From the NCBI GenBank assembly GCA_022823665.1, contig JAJEHN010000012.1, positions 124,001-188,000 of the forward strand: a DNA stretch of 64,000 nt. Direction: 5' to 3'. Below the pieces are notes generated by a model, which was given only the letters and a program-made list of their open reading frames with translations, was not told the origin of the DNA and did not search any database. This document shows, one piece after another, positions 1 through 8,668 of the stretch. The DNA is from Thermoanaerobaculia bacterium (GTDB lineage Bacteria; Acidobacteriota; Thermoanaerobaculia; Multivoradales; Multivoraceae). How positions within the stretch are numbered: the stretch's first letter is position 1; each line of letters starts with the position of its first letter. The position numbers and the translations under genes were made by a program.

Positions 1-242
1 TAGTTGCCCGAGGCGTAGCGGCCTGGATCCCAGAGCAGGCCGCCGGGGCCGGCGTAGACGTGCCAGCCGGGGCGCATGACGACGAAGTTGCGTTCGGCCG
101 CCTCGTCGGCACCTTCGTAGCGGACTTTCCAGTGTTCGGGACGTTCCAGGTTGTGGCCTGACTGGGCCGAGAGGGCCAAGGGCATCACGAGAATCGCAGC
201 CACGATTGCGGCTGTGAAGCAGAGACTTCGACGGTGATGCAT
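1..242 (-). CDS. Secreted protein of unknown function, N-terminal fragment
   Basis: Runs off the left edge of the window, leaving only the first 80 residues. The start at 242 is supported by an AGGAG Shine-Dalgarno sequence about 5 bases upstream and by a clear Sec signal peptide: basic MHHRR, a hydrophobic stretch to about residue 27, then cleavage after LSA. The mature part contains HWKVRYEG and GWHVYAGPGG, which resemble secreted proteins with a concanavalin-like or DUF1080-like sandwich fold, but too little is visible to assign a function. It starts 10 bases after the acylase stop codon, so it is probably the last visible gene of the 3321-to-1 operon. Confidence 0.7.
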   Translation of the reverse strand, partial: MHHRRSLCFTAAIVAAILVMPLALSAQSGHNLERPEHWKVRYEGADEAAERNFVVMRPGWHVYAGPGGLLWDPGRYASGN

Positions 243-252
243 CGGGACTCCT

Positions 253-2481
253 CTACTCCGGCCGGTAGACCAATCCCATCTCGGAGACGACGTTCTTGCC
301 GCCGTCGGCGAGCAGGTCATCGCGGGCGAACCAGCTCGGCTTCATGGCGCCGGGCGAGAAGAGCTTCTCGGCCTGGTCGCGGTAGTGCGGCGATTCGGGG
401 CGGTCGCTCTGGCCGATCGGGGGCTGGGTGTAGCTGCGGATCGGGTTGCTCAGGATGACGACTTCGGTCGAGGTCTGGCCACGGTTGCCCCAGCGCCGGC
501 CGTCGGCGCGCGGCGGGCTGAAGCCGACGGAACGCATGGTCGCCATGCCGGCGTCATTGAGCGAGCCGCCGCCGACCGGCCAGGACACTTCGTCGTTCGA
601 GTCCTGGCGGCCGACGCGGAACACGTCGCCGAAGGCCGCGTCGAAGCCGCCCGGGCCGGAGCGGAGGGCTTCCGCCGCAGCATCGATGGCCTCGACCAGG
701 GCCGGCAACTCGTCGTCCTCGAGACCGGGCGGTTCCGGCGCCTCGCGGATCAACTCCAGGTAGTCGTTGACCCGACTGGTCATGTCCCGCATCCGTTCGT
801 TTCCGACCAGGTCCCGCAGCGCCTCGCGCCAGCGGAAGTAGGCGAGCGCGCCCTGGGAATCAGGCTCGGAGACGCCGTTCCACTCCTCGATCCGGCGGAC
901 GACCTCGGCGTGGTCCCTGGAGCGCTTGCCGGGGACCGCGGCCTCGGCCCGCAGCAGTTCCTCGACCCAGCGCTCGTACTGGTAAACGGACCGGTTGAGC
1001 GCCAGCTCGACAATCTCCTCCTCGCTCCACTTGCCACCGGCTTCCCGCTTCGCTTCCAGCAGGGAAACGGCGGCCGCACCCCGCTGGTGGGTGTAGTGAG
1101 CCGGCTGGTTGTAGAGGTACGGCGGGTACCGCTCCGGCACGAGCGGGGAGCCGACCAGCATCGTGTCCGGGCCGATGTTGTTGTTCTGCATGTAGCCGCG
1201 CTCAGGGTTGAGCAGGGACATCAGCTCGGACGCGGGGTGAATGCCCAGCCACTCGGTCTCGGAGGTCGATCCATCGACGGGACGGCTCCAGTCGTAGCCG
1301 TCCGGGCGGATCGGCACGCGACCGGTCCGCTGGTAGTAGATGTTGCCGCCGGTGTCCGCGATCATCACGTTCTGCGGCATGATCTGGCGCACGTCCAGCG
1401 CCGCGGCGGCGCCTTCGTAGTCCTCCGCGACCATGAACCAGTACTTGGACTCCAGGTAGCCGATCTCCTCCTCGTAGGCCAGAGCCGCCGCGTAGGCCCG
1501 GTCGCCGCGTCGCGCCACGATCGGGCCGTGGTGCGAATACCAGAAGGTCGCCTCGCGCGGCTCCGCCTCGCCGGCGACGGAGACCTCGACCGTCCGGCTC
1601 GTCATCTGCCGCCAGTCGCCGTCGTAGAGGTAGCGGCCCGGATCCTCCGGGTCGAGGGTCAGTTCGTAGGCGTCGGCCGTGTCCGGGCCGCCGGTCGTGT
1701 GGGCCCAGGCGACGTGCTCGTTGTGGCCCAGGTTGACGTAGGGAAAGCCGGACGTGGCGAAGCCGCTGATGTGGATGTCGCCGGCGTGGAGCCGCAGTTC
1801 CCAGTAGCGGTGGCGGCCGAGCCAGGAAAGGTGCGGGTCGATGATCAGGGCCGCAGCGCCGAAGGTCGTCTGCTCCGGCGCCAGCGCGATCTGGTTGGAT
1901 GCCCGCAGGTCGACGTCGAAGCTCGGCTCGATGCCGACGGCCCGCAGGTCGGAGCGGGCCTGCCCCGCCGGCCAGCTCCAGATGAACTGGCGGCTGAAGG
2001 CGACCGGCATGAAGACGTCGACCGGGCGGTCGCCCCACCAGTCCGGCACCTCGTCGGGATGCGCGTCGAGGTAGTCGTTGATGCCGGCGATGAACGCGGC
2101 CAGGTGGCGGCGGAGTTCCGGGTTCAGCTTCGCCTCGTAGTGGCGCTTCGCGGTGCCGTAGTGGTCCCACATCCGCGATTCGAGGTCCGACCGCACCCAG
2201 GCGTCGTTGTTGCCGGGTCCGAAGGCGCCGGCGTACTCGCCGAGCCCGAAGAGGTAGTTCTCGAGCAGTTGCGACAGCCGGTCCTCCGCCATCGCCCAGC
2301 CGGAGGCGTAGAGCCCGGCTTCGGCGGACTCGGCGTAGATGTGGGGGACGCCCCAGGTGTCCCGGTAGACGGTCGCTTCCTCGCCGTCTCCGCCGGGCGG
2401 TGCGCAGGCTGCGACCAGCGCCAGCAGCGGTACCGCCAGGAGCGCACGCTGAACCAGCCGCGGCCCCGCTTCATTCCCCAT
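253..2481 (-). CDS. Penicillin acylase family lipoprotein (Ntn hydrolase)
   Basis: 742-residue member of the penicillin/acyl-homoserine-lactone acylase family, which hydrolyses amide bonds after self-cleavage into two chains. The ATG at 2481 was chosen because it opens a lipoprotein signal peptide with lipobox VAAC (Cys26); the frame stays open upstream into mogA but that part is not protein-like. DTWGVPHIYA (41-50) is the family's N-terminal signature. S195-N196 in RASNQIAL is the expected processing site, Ser195 becoming the beta-chain nucleophile, followed by the family's IIDPHLSW and GHNEHVAWAHT motifs. The length fits the family. The lipid anchor suggests a periplasmic membrane-bound enzyme. 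The substrate (beta-lactam, N-acyl-homoserine lactone or another N-acyl compound) cannot be read from the sequence. It lies 11 bases after mogA. Confidence 0.9.
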   Translation of the reverse strand: MGNEAGPRLVQRALLAVPLLALVAACAPPGGDGEEATVYRDTWGVPHIYAESAEAGLYASGWAMAEDRLSQLLENYLFGLGEYAGAFGPGNNDAWVRSDLESRMWDHYGTAKRHYEAKLNPELRRHLAAFIAGINDYLDAHPDEVPDWWGDRPVDVFMPVAFSRQFIWSWPAGQARSDLRAVGIEPSFDVDLRASNQIALAPEQTTFGAAALIIDPHLSWLGRHRYWELRLHAGDIHISGFATSGFPYVNLGHNEHVAWAHTTGGPDTADAYELTLDPEDPGRYLYDGDWRQMTSRTVEVSVAGEAEPREATFWYSHHGPIVARRGDRAYAAALAYEEEIGYLESKYWFMVAEDYEGAAAALDVRQIMPQNVMIADTGGNIYYQRTGRVPIRPDGYDWSRPVDGSTSETEWLGIHPASELMSLLNPERGYMQNNNIGPDTMLVGSPLVPERYPPYLYNQPAHYTHQRGAAAVSLLEAKREAGGKWSEEEIVELALNRSVYQYERWVEELLRAEAAVPGKRSRDHAEVVRRIEEWNGVSEPDSQGALAYFRWREALRDLVGNERMRDMTSRVNDYLELIREAPEPPGLEDDELPALVEAIDAAAEALRSGPGGFDAAFGDVFRVGRQDSNDEVSWPVGGGSLNDAGMATMRSVGFSPPRADGRRWGNRGQTSTEVVILSNPIRSYTQPPIGQSDRPESPHYRDQAEKLFSPGAMKPSWFARDDLLADGGKNVVSEMGLVYRPE

Positions 2482-2492
2482 GCTGCTCCTCC

Positions 2493-3056
2493 TCAAGTCC
2501 CCGGCTTCTTCGCCGACTTCGGCCGGAACGCCTTGATCCGCTCCTCGTTCGTCGTCAGGTACGGCCCGCCGATCAGGTCGACGCAGTACGGGATCGCCGG
2601 GAACACGGCGTCCAGGCACTCGCCGATCGCCTTCGGCTGCCCCGGCAGGTTGACGATCAGCGACGAGCCGCGGATCCCCGCCGTCTGGCGGGACAGGATC
2701 GCCGTCGGCACCGCCAGGAGCGACACCTGTCGCATCAACTCTCCGAAGCCGGGCATCTCCTTCTCGGACACGGCCAGCGTCGCCTCCGGGGTCACGTCGC
2801 GCGCGGCCGGCCCGGTGCCGCCGGTCGTCACGACCAGGCAGCAGCCTTCATCGTCACAGAGTTCACGAAGGGCAGCCGCGATCTGCTCGGCCTCGTCCTC
2901 GACGACGCGCGCGCACGGTTCCCAGGGCGAGGTCAGGACCTCCGCCAGGTACTCGCGGATCGCCGGGCCGCCGCGGTCCTCGTACACCCCGCGGGACGCG
3001 CGGTCCGAGACGGTCACGATGCCGATACGGGCAGCAACGCCCGAAGAACCCACCAC
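2493..3056 (-). CDS. mogA: Molybdopterin adenylyltransferase
   Basis: 187 residues in the MogA/MoaB family. MogA adenylates molybdopterin before molybdate insertion in molybdenum-cofactor synthesis and is cytoplasmic. Visible motifs are the N-terminal IGIVTVSDRAS, the MPT-binding TTGGTG followed by RDVTPEA, and SRQTAGIRGSSLIVNLPGQP. I place the start at GTG 3056, one base after the stop of the preceding gene, since this gives tight translational coupling; GTG 3053 and TTG 3086 are alternatives. No other molybdenum-cofactor gene and no molybdoenzyme is recognisable in the window, so its coupling to an acylase is unexplained. Confidence 0.9.
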   Translation of the reverse strand: MVGSSGVAARIGIVTVSDRASRGVYEDRGGPAIREYLAEVLTSPWEPCARVVEDEAEQIAAALRELCDDEGCCLVVTTGGTGPAARDVTPEATLAVSEKEMPGFGELMRQVSLLAVPTAILSRQTAGIRGSSLIVNLPGQPKAIGECLDAVFPAIPYCVDLIGGPYLTTNEERIKAFRPKSAKKPGT

Positions 3057-3057
3057 C

Positions 3058-3321
3058 TCAGAAGACGCTGAAGAGACGGACCACAAGCCCCGTCGTCATG
3101 GCCATGTTGATTCCCAGGAACCACTTCATCGCCGTCAACTGCGAGTTCAGGGCCCGAATCTCGCCACCGAGTTCGGACCTCACGATCGCCAGATCGTCCC
3201 TCGTGGCGAGCCTGTCATCCGCACGGTTGATCGCTTCCACGATCACCTCGGCATGCGCCGGTTCGACGCCGGCCTCCGTGAAGGTCCTGTGAGTGGCGAG
3301 TGTGTCTATTCTGCTGGCCAT
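3058..3321 (-). CDS. Small coiled-coil membrane-anchored protein (DUF1640/CCDC90-like)
   Basis: 87 residues with an amphipathic, charged helix (about 20-62, including the stretch from AEVIVEAINRADDRLATRDD to SELGGEIRALNSQL) that looks like a coiled coil, followed by one C-terminal membrane helix (about 65-85). This layout resembles short bacterial DUF1640/CCDC90-like proteins, of unclear function. The ATG at 3321 is preceded by AAGGGG at good spacing, which rules out the longer upstream reading through a proline-rich stretch. It is the first gene of the minus-strand operon and is divergent from pyrE. I do not recognise a specific role. Confidence 0.7.
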   Translation of the reverse strand: MASRIDTLATHRTFTEAGVEPAHAEVIVEAINRADDRLATRDDLAIVRSELGGEIRALNSQLTAMKWFLGINMAMTTGLVVRLFSVF

Positions 3322-3434
3322 CGATTCGCCCCTTGCCTGATTCGGGTAAGGGGGTGCCCAGGGTGCCCAGGGCAAGGGCCTCGAGAGTACCACCAGCCCG
3401 GTCCGGCAAAGGCCGGGCGGCGGCCCGTCGTTGA

Positions 3435-3440
3435 TACCCT
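3435..3440 (+). promoter_or_regulatory. Candidate -10 box TACCCT upstream of pyrE
   Basis: TACCCT followed by CT ends 8 bases before the GTG start of pyrE, which has no Shine-Dalgarno sequence. If used, transcription would start at or within a few bases of the start codon. No clear -35 box is present. It is one of nine TAnnnTC boxes in the window. Confidence 0.35.
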
Positions 3441-3448
3441 CTCGGGCC

Positions 3449-4057
3449 GTGCCGAACTCGAAGAACGCTCCCCGTTTGCACGAACTGAAGGCCCTGCTCC
3501 AGGAGCGGAGCATCGCCAAGGGCGACTTCGTCTTGACCTCGGGCGCGCGCTCGCACTACTACTGCGACACGAAGGCGACTGTGCTGTCGCCGCGGGGCTC
3601 GCGGCTGATCGGCGAGGCTATCTGCGAGCAGCTCCGGCCCTTCGGCGTCGACGCGGTGGGCGGACCCGAAGTGGGCGGCGCCTACCTGGCGACGGCGGCA
3701 TCGGTGGCCAGCGACCTCGACGGAACTCCGCTCTTCGGCTTCCTCGTCCGCAACAAGGCAAAGGGCCACGGCACCAGCGCCCGGATCGACGCTTCGTACC
3801 ACCCGGACGGACGCAAGCTGATCGTCGCGGGCCGCCGGGTCGCCGTGGTCGACGATGTCGTGACGTCGGCCGGCTCGATCATCCGCGCGATCGAAGCGGT
3901 CGAGGCCGAAGGCTGTGAAGTCGCGGCGGTGTCCGCGGTCGTCGACCGGCAGGAAGGCGGCGGCGACCGCCTGCGGAGCCTCGGCTACGACTTCCGGCCG
4001 CTGTTCCTGGCCGACAACGAGGGCGACCTGACGCTCTACTCCGGAGACGGACGATGA
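3449..4057 (+). CDS. pyrE: Orotate phosphoribosyltransferase
   Basis: 202-residue enzyme of de novo pyrimidine synthesis that joins orotate to PRPP to give orotidine monophosphate. The PRPP-binding loop is VAVVDDVVTSAGSI, the flexible-loop basic segment is RNKAKGHGT, and FVLTSGARSHYYCD is the family's N-terminal block. GTG 3449 was preferred over TTG 3431 because family members start close to the HELKALL helix and because a TACCCT box overlaps the upstream option. There is no visible Shine-Dalgarno sequence. The stop overlaps the next start (ATGA), so pyrE is coupled to an unrelated secreted cytochrome-like protein. Confidence 0.93.
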   Translation: MPNSKNAPRLHELKALLQERSIAKGDFVLTSGARSHYYCDTKATVLSPRGSRLIGEAICEQLRPFGVDAVGGPEVGGAYLATAASVASDLDGTPLFGFLVRNKAKGHGTSARIDASYHPDGRKLIVAGRRVAVVDDVVTSAGSIIRAIEAVEAEGCEVAAVSAVVDRQEGGGDRLRSLGYDFRPLFLADNEGDLTLYSGDGR

Positions 4058-6258
4058 GACACGGCAGGCGCTTCGCAGCCGCCGCGGCCACCGTCGCGCT
4101 CGCCGCGCTGACCCTGACCGGAATCGCCACCGACCCGGCCCCGGCCCACGTGCGGATCACGACCGACATCAACTTCGCCAACGACGTCCGGCCGATCCTC
4201 CGCCGCTACTGCATGCCCTGCCACAACCCGAAGGGCTCGGCGCCGGACTACATCGACCTGACGACCTACGGCAACGACGCGAAGCCCGGCGCCCGCGCCT
4301 GGGCGGTGGCGATCGAAGAAGAACTGATGACCGGCCGCATGCCGCCGTGGACCGCCGACGCCCGCTACGACCACTTCCGGAACTCCCGGCGGATGAGCCA
4401 GCAGGAGATCGACATCGTCGTCGCCTGGGTGCAGGGCGGCGGACCTCAGGGGCCCCGGCGCAACCTGCCGCCACCGCTGGAGTTCACGGAGGAGGAGTGG
4501 GTGCTCGGCTACCCCGACGTGGTGCTCGAGCCCTCGGCCGAGACGGTGGTCGAACCCGGGCAGCAGACCGCCTCGCACCGCGAGGTGCTCGCCGTCGAGC
4601 TCGAGGAGGACGCCTGGATCACGGGCTACGAATTCCGGCCCCAGCACTCTGGCGTCGTCTACCGGATGGCGGCCTGGGTCCACGAGCCCGACGACGCGGA
4701 GCCCGAGCAGCTCGAAGTCGAGGTCCAGGTGCCCTACGACCCGTTCCGCGACGAGGACGAACCCGAGCCGACCCGGATGCGCACCGCGACACCCGGCCCG
4801 CACTTCCTCGGCCAGTGGCTGCGCGGCGACGACCCGGTGCTGCTGCCGGACGGCGCCGGCAAGCGGCTGAGAACGGGCTCGAAGATCGAACTCGTCGTCG
4901 AGTATCGGCGACGTCCGAACGACGACTCGCGGATCGAGGTCCGCGACCGCTCCAGCCTGGGCCTGTTCCTGGCCCAGACCGAGGACGAGGTCGAGCTCTG
5001 GGTGGAGAGCGCGCGGGCGGGCGGCGAGGTCACGCTGAAGGGCCGCCGCGCCGCACGGCCGCAAGCCGCCAGCCTGACGCTCACTGAGCGCGCCCGCCTG
5101 ATCGGGCTCCACCCGCACGTCGGCGACCGGCTCGAGGCGATGGAGGTCCGCGTCCACTTCCCGGACCAGCGGGTGCAGACCGTTCTCTACGTTCCCGAGT
5201 ACGACCCCGAGTTTCCGGCCAGCTACCTGTTCGAGGAGGCGATCCACGCGCCGCCCGGCACCCGGGTCGAACTGATCGGGTCGTTCGACGTCGGCAGGGC
5301 GAAGAACCCCGTCGTCCAGCCCTTCGCGCTCCACGTCGACTACGAGCTTGACGACCACCTCGTCCTACCGGAGATCTTCGTGCCGCGCGACGAGCCCCAG
5401 TCCCGCGGCGGCATGCTGGCCGCGGGGTTCGGCGGCGGCGATCTGCCGGCCGACGGCGAAGGTGGCGGCGCGACGGGGCTCGCACCCAATCCCGCCGACC
5501 CGAACGCGGCCGCCCACATGGACCACAACCCGCTCCACGGCGGTCAGTTCTTCATGGCGGCGAACAACTACCACCACCTGGAAGGGGCTCTGCCGAACGA
5601 GGGCGAGTTCCGCCTCTACATCTACGACGACTTCAAGCAGCCGGTCGATCCGCGGAACTTCGGCGGCGACGTCGTCTTCGAGGCCTGGAACGAGGAGACG
5701 GAGAACTGGGACGAGACCCGCTACCCGATGGCGCCGGCGATCGGCAGCGAGTACCTGATCTCGGAGATCCCCGGCGAACTTCCCGCCGAGTTTTTCGCCC
5801 ACGTCTGGCTCGCCGGCGAACAGCAGCGCTACGACTTCTACTTCGAGGAGACGACGGTGGAGCCGGCCGGCGGCGCCTCTCGCGGCGGCGGCGCGATCCG
5901 CGCCGGGCCGCACAGCCATGAGCGGCCGCCGATGACGATCCCCGAGTATCCGGTCGCGATCACCGCCCTGATGGCGCTGAAACGGGACCGCGTCCGGTCC
6001 CAGATCGAGAACGGCGAGTGGCTCACGCTCTACGTGCCCGCCTTCGACGCGAGGGACCTCGCCGAAGCGCTGCTCGACCGGCTCGACGGCTTAAGCGCGC
6101 GCGAGCGGGGACAGGCGCGCCGGGCGATCGGACGCGTCATGCAGAGCGCCGCGGAACTCGACCGCAGCGGCGACCTGGCCGACCGGGCACGCGCGCAGCG
6201 GGCCTTCGAGCGTTTCGACGGCGGCGTCCGGGAGCTGGAGGATCTGATCAGCCCGTGA
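4054..6258 (+). CDS. Secreted CxxCH protein with His-rich metal-binding segment
   Basis: 734 residues with a Sec signal peptide (about 1-32). A single c-type heme motif, CMPCH, sits in NDVRPILRRYCMPCHNPKG near residues 45-60, the context of planctomycete-type cytochrome c domains fused to large extracellular enzymes. The middle region has HPHVGDRLEAMEVRVHF, reminiscent of copper type II ascorbate-dependent monooxygenase-like proteins, and near residues 488-510 there is a His-rich HMDHNPLHGGQ stretch followed by NNYHHLEG, a likely metal site. A redox or metal role outside the cytoplasm is an inference; the substrate is unknown. It overlaps pyrE by 4 bases and the sulfatase-like gene by 4 bases (GTGA), so the three are probably translated from one message. 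Confidence 0.75.
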   Translation: MRHGRRFAAAAATVALAALTLTGIATDPAPAHVRITTDINFANDVRPILRRYCMPCHNPKGSAPDYIDLTTYGNDAKPGARAWAVAIEEELMTGRMPPWTADARYDHFRNSRRMSQQEIDIVVAWVQGGGPQGPRRNLPPPLEFTEEEWVLGYPDVVLEPSAETVVEPGQQTASHREVLAVELEEDAWITGYEFRPQHSGVVYRMAAWVHEPDDAEPEQLEVEVQVPYDPFRDEDEPEPTRMRTATPGPHFLGQWLRGDDPVLLPDGAGKRLRTGSKIELVVEYRRRPNDDSRIEVRDRSSLGLFLAQTEDEVELWVESARAGGEVTLKGRRAARPQAASLTLTERARLIGLHPHVGDRLEAMEVRVHFPDQRVQTVLYVPEYDPEFPASYLFEEAIHAPPGTRVELIGSFDVGRAKNPVVQPFALHVDYELDDHLVLPEIFVPRDEPQSRGGMLAAGFGGGDLPADGEGGGATGLAPNPADPNAAAHMDHNPLHGGQFFMAANNYHHLEGALPNEGEFRLYIYDDFKQPVDPRNFGGDVVFEAWNEETENWDETRYPMAPAIGSEYLISEIPGELPAEFFAHVWLAGEQQRYDFYFEETTVEPAGGASRGGGAIRAGPHSHERPPMTIPEYPVAITALMALKRDRVRSQIENGEWLTLYVPAFDARDLAEALLDRLDGLSARERGQARRAIGRVMQSAAELDRSGDLADRARAQRAFERFDGGVRELEDLISP

Positions 6259-8651
6259 CCACCGGGGGACGGCGTCTGGCGGCGGTTCTTGCCCTCGGGC
6301 TGCCGCTCGGCTGCGCTCCCGAGACCGAACCAGAACCAGGGCCCAGGCCGGTAGCGGAACCGGCGCCCACCTGGGAAGAACTCGCCGCCGACGTTGCCAC
6401 CGACCGTCTGAACGTGGTCCTGGTCACGATCGACACGCTACGGGCGGACCGGCTGTCCAGCTACGGCTCCGAGCAGGTCTCGACGCCCCACATGGACAGG
6501 CTCGCGGGGGAAGGGGTGCGTTTCTCGAACGCCGCCACGGCGGTGCCGTTCACGCTGCCGGCGCACTCCTCCATCATGACCGGCACCTACCCGCCCTTCC
6601 ACGGCGTCCGGGAAAACGTCGGCTACTCCCTGGACGAAACGCTGCCCACTCTCGCCGAAGAGCTGTCCGCAGGCGGATGGGACACGGCGGGGTTCGTCAG
6701 CGCCTTCGTCCTCGATTCGCGCTGGGGAATCGGCCGCGGTTTCGATCACTACCGCGACGACTTCCAGCTCGACCCGAACAAGCCCTCCGTCAACGTCGGC
6801 CAGGTACAGCACGACGGGCCGGACACGATCGAGCATGCCCTGGCCTGGCTCGACGAGCCCCGCGACCAGCCGTTCTTCCTGTGGGTTCATCTGTTCGAGC
6901 CTCACGATCCCTACACGCCGCCCGAGCCCTACCGGTCGCAGTATCCCGACCGCCCCTACGACGCGGAGGTGGCCTACGCCGACTCGCTCGTCGGCCTGCT
7001 TCGCGAAGGCCTGGAGAGCCGAGGGGTGATGGACGAGTCGGTGTTCGTCCTGACCTCCGACCACGGCGAGGGCCTGGGCCAGCACGGCGAAGGCTTCCAC
7101 GGCTACTTCATCTACGACTCGACCGTCCACGTTCCCCTCGTTCTGCGCCTGCCGTTCGGGGAGTTCGAGGGGCGGGTCGTGGACGAAGCCGTCAGCCACG
7201 TCGACATCCTGCCCACCGTCCTCTCGATCGTCGGCCGGGAAGTGCCGGCCGAGGTGCAGGGCGTCGACCTGCTGCCGCTGATCCTGGGGCGGGAACGGGA
7301 ATCCGAACGCGAGGTCTACACGGAGTCCTACTACTCCCTCTACCACTACAACTGGGCGCCCCTGCGCTCGATCCGCACGGAGTCCGAGAAGTTCATCGAG
7401 ACGACGAACCCGGAGCTCTACCTGCTGCGGGAGGACGCCGACGAAGAGACCAACGTGCTGCTCCAGGAGCGGAACCTGGCGCGCTCCCTGCGCGACCGCC
7501 TGCTCGCCTACTACCGCGGCCTGAAGTCATCGGGCGAGCGGCCGGGCGGCCGCCCCGACCTGGACACCGAGACGCTGGCCCAACTGCGCGCCCTGGGCTA
7601 TCTGGCCGGCCGTGCCAGCGGCGGGATCGACGAGGACGATGGAGTCGAGCGAACGGATCCGAAGGAGAGGATCGCCGTCCACCGGGCGATCATGGAGGCG
7701 CAGAGCCTGATCGGCCGCGGCGACGAGGAGGGCGCCGAGGAGTACCTGCGTGCCGCTCTGGAACTGGAGGCCAGCATCGTCGACGCGAATCAGATGCTGG
7801 GCGGCATCGTCGGCCGCCGCGCCGACGAGGCTTCGCGGAACGGAGACGACCCGGCCTCCGCCGAACTCAACCGTCAGGCCCTGGAGCTCTACCAGCGAGC
7901 GCTCGCCCTGAACCCGGAACACCAGGCGTCGCTGCTCGGACTCGCCACGAGCTACTGGCGGCTCGGCCGGCTCGAGGAGGCTCTCGTGGGCTTTCACCGG
8001 CTGGTGGAACTCGCGCCCTACGAGTCGAACGCGGCGATCGCGATGAGCGACATCTACGCCGATCTGGACCGCCTTCCCGAGGCGCTACGCGTCGTCGAGG
8101 CGGCAGCGGCGGAAGAGGTGGCGCCGGCGTGGATCCACAATCAGCATGGCGAACTCCTGGCGCTCCTGGGGCGGAGCCGGGAATCGGCCGTCCACTTCGA
8201 GACAGCGATCGCCAAGAATCCAGAGATCGGCCAGCCCTGGTTCAACCTCGCGCTGACCCACGAGGAGGCCGGCCGTCCCGAGCGGGCAGCGGCTGCCTAC
8301 GAGCAGGCGATCAGGCACGCGCCCTACCACTTCCGCGCCCAGTTCAACCTGGGACACCTGTACGGCCGGCTCGGCCGGCCCGAGGATCACCTGGAGATGT
8401 GGCGCGCGGCGATCCGCTCGAACCCGGAGTTCGTTCTCGGCTACTACCACCTCGCCAAGCTCCACATGGACCGCGGCGACGACCTGGACCGCGCCGAACT
8501 GCTGGTCCGGGAGGGGTTGCGCCGCGATCCGGACGGCGGATCCGGGCCGTTCGGCTACTTCGTGCTCGCCGACATCCTCAACCGGAAGGGACGCCTGCCC
8601 GAAGCCAGGGAGGCGGTAGAGAACGGGCGGCGCCTGCAGGCCCGGGGCTAG
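6255..8651 (+). CDS. Sulfatase-superfamily lipoprotein with C-terminal TPR domain
   Basis: 798 residues. A lipoprotein signal with lipobox LPLGC (Cys20) supports the GTG start overlapping the preceding stop. Residues about 50-420 form an alkaline-phosphatase-superfamily domain: metal ligands in NVVLVTIDTLRADRLS (Asp60) and TSDHGEGLGQHGEGFHG. Where true sulfatases carry the formylglycine Cys or Ser of CxPxR, this protein has Thr100 in PFTLPAHSSIMTG, so Thr may be the direct nucleophile and the enzyme may be a phospho-transferase or hydrolase instead of a formylglycine sulfatase. Residues about 470-798 are TPR repeats with regular A-x-P spacing such as ALALNPEHQASLLGLA. Periplasmic-facing location is inferred. 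Its partner gene encodes a CxxCH protein. Confidence 0.85.
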   Translation: MTTGGRRLAAVLALGLPLGCAPETEPEPGPRPVAEPAPTWEELAADVATDRLNVVLVTIDTLRADRLSSYGSEQVSTPHMDRLAGEGVRFSNAATAVPFTLPAHSSIMTGTYPPFHGVRENVGYSLDETLPTLAEELSAGGWDTAGFVSAFVLDSRWGIGRGFDHYRDDFQLDPNKPSVNVGQVQHDGPDTIEHALAWLDEPRDQPFFLWVHLFEPHDPYTPPEPYRSQYPDRPYDAEVAYADSLVGLLREGLESRGVMDESVFVLTSDHGEGLGQHGEGFHGYFIYDSTVHVPLVLRLPFGEFEGRVVDEAVSHVDILPTVLSIVGREVPAEVQGVDLLPLILGRERESEREVYTESYYSLYHYNWAPLRSIRTESEKFIETTNPELYLLREDADEETNVLLQERNLARSLRDRLLAYYRGLKSSGERPGGRPDLDTETLAQLRALGYLAGRASGGIDEDDGVERTDPKERIAVHRAIMEAQSLIGRGDEEGAEEYLRAALELEASIVDANQMLGGIVGRRADEASRNGDDPASAELNRQALELYQRALALNPEHQASLLGLATSYWRLGRLEEALVGFHRLVELAPYESNAAIAMSDIYADLDRLPEALRVVEAAAAEEVAPAWIHNQHGELLALLGRSRESAVHFETAIAKNPEIGQPWFNLALTHEEAGRPERAAAAYEQAIRHAPYHFRAQFNLGHLYGRLGRPEDHLEMWRAAIRSNPEFVLGYYHLAKLHMDRGDDLDRAELLVREGLRRDPDGGSGPFGYFVLADILNRKGRLPEAREAVENGRRLQARG

Positions 8652-8668
8652 GCCGAGACGGCCCGGCG

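Noticed and set aside
3347..3375. Tandem GGGTGCCCA repeat upstream of pyrE
   Set aside because: Only two copies of a 9-10 base unit in a GC-rich leader; too short to distinguish from a local duplication, and no symmetry pointing to an operator.
385..3918. Long plus-strand open frame across the acylase and mogA genes
   Set aside because: It is antisense to two clearly recognisable proteins, has low-complexity composition and no ribosome site.
6255..8651. Annotation as a formylglycine sulfatase
   Set aside because: The C/S-x-P-x-R motif is missing; Thr100 is at the nucleophile position, so only superfamily membership is claimed.
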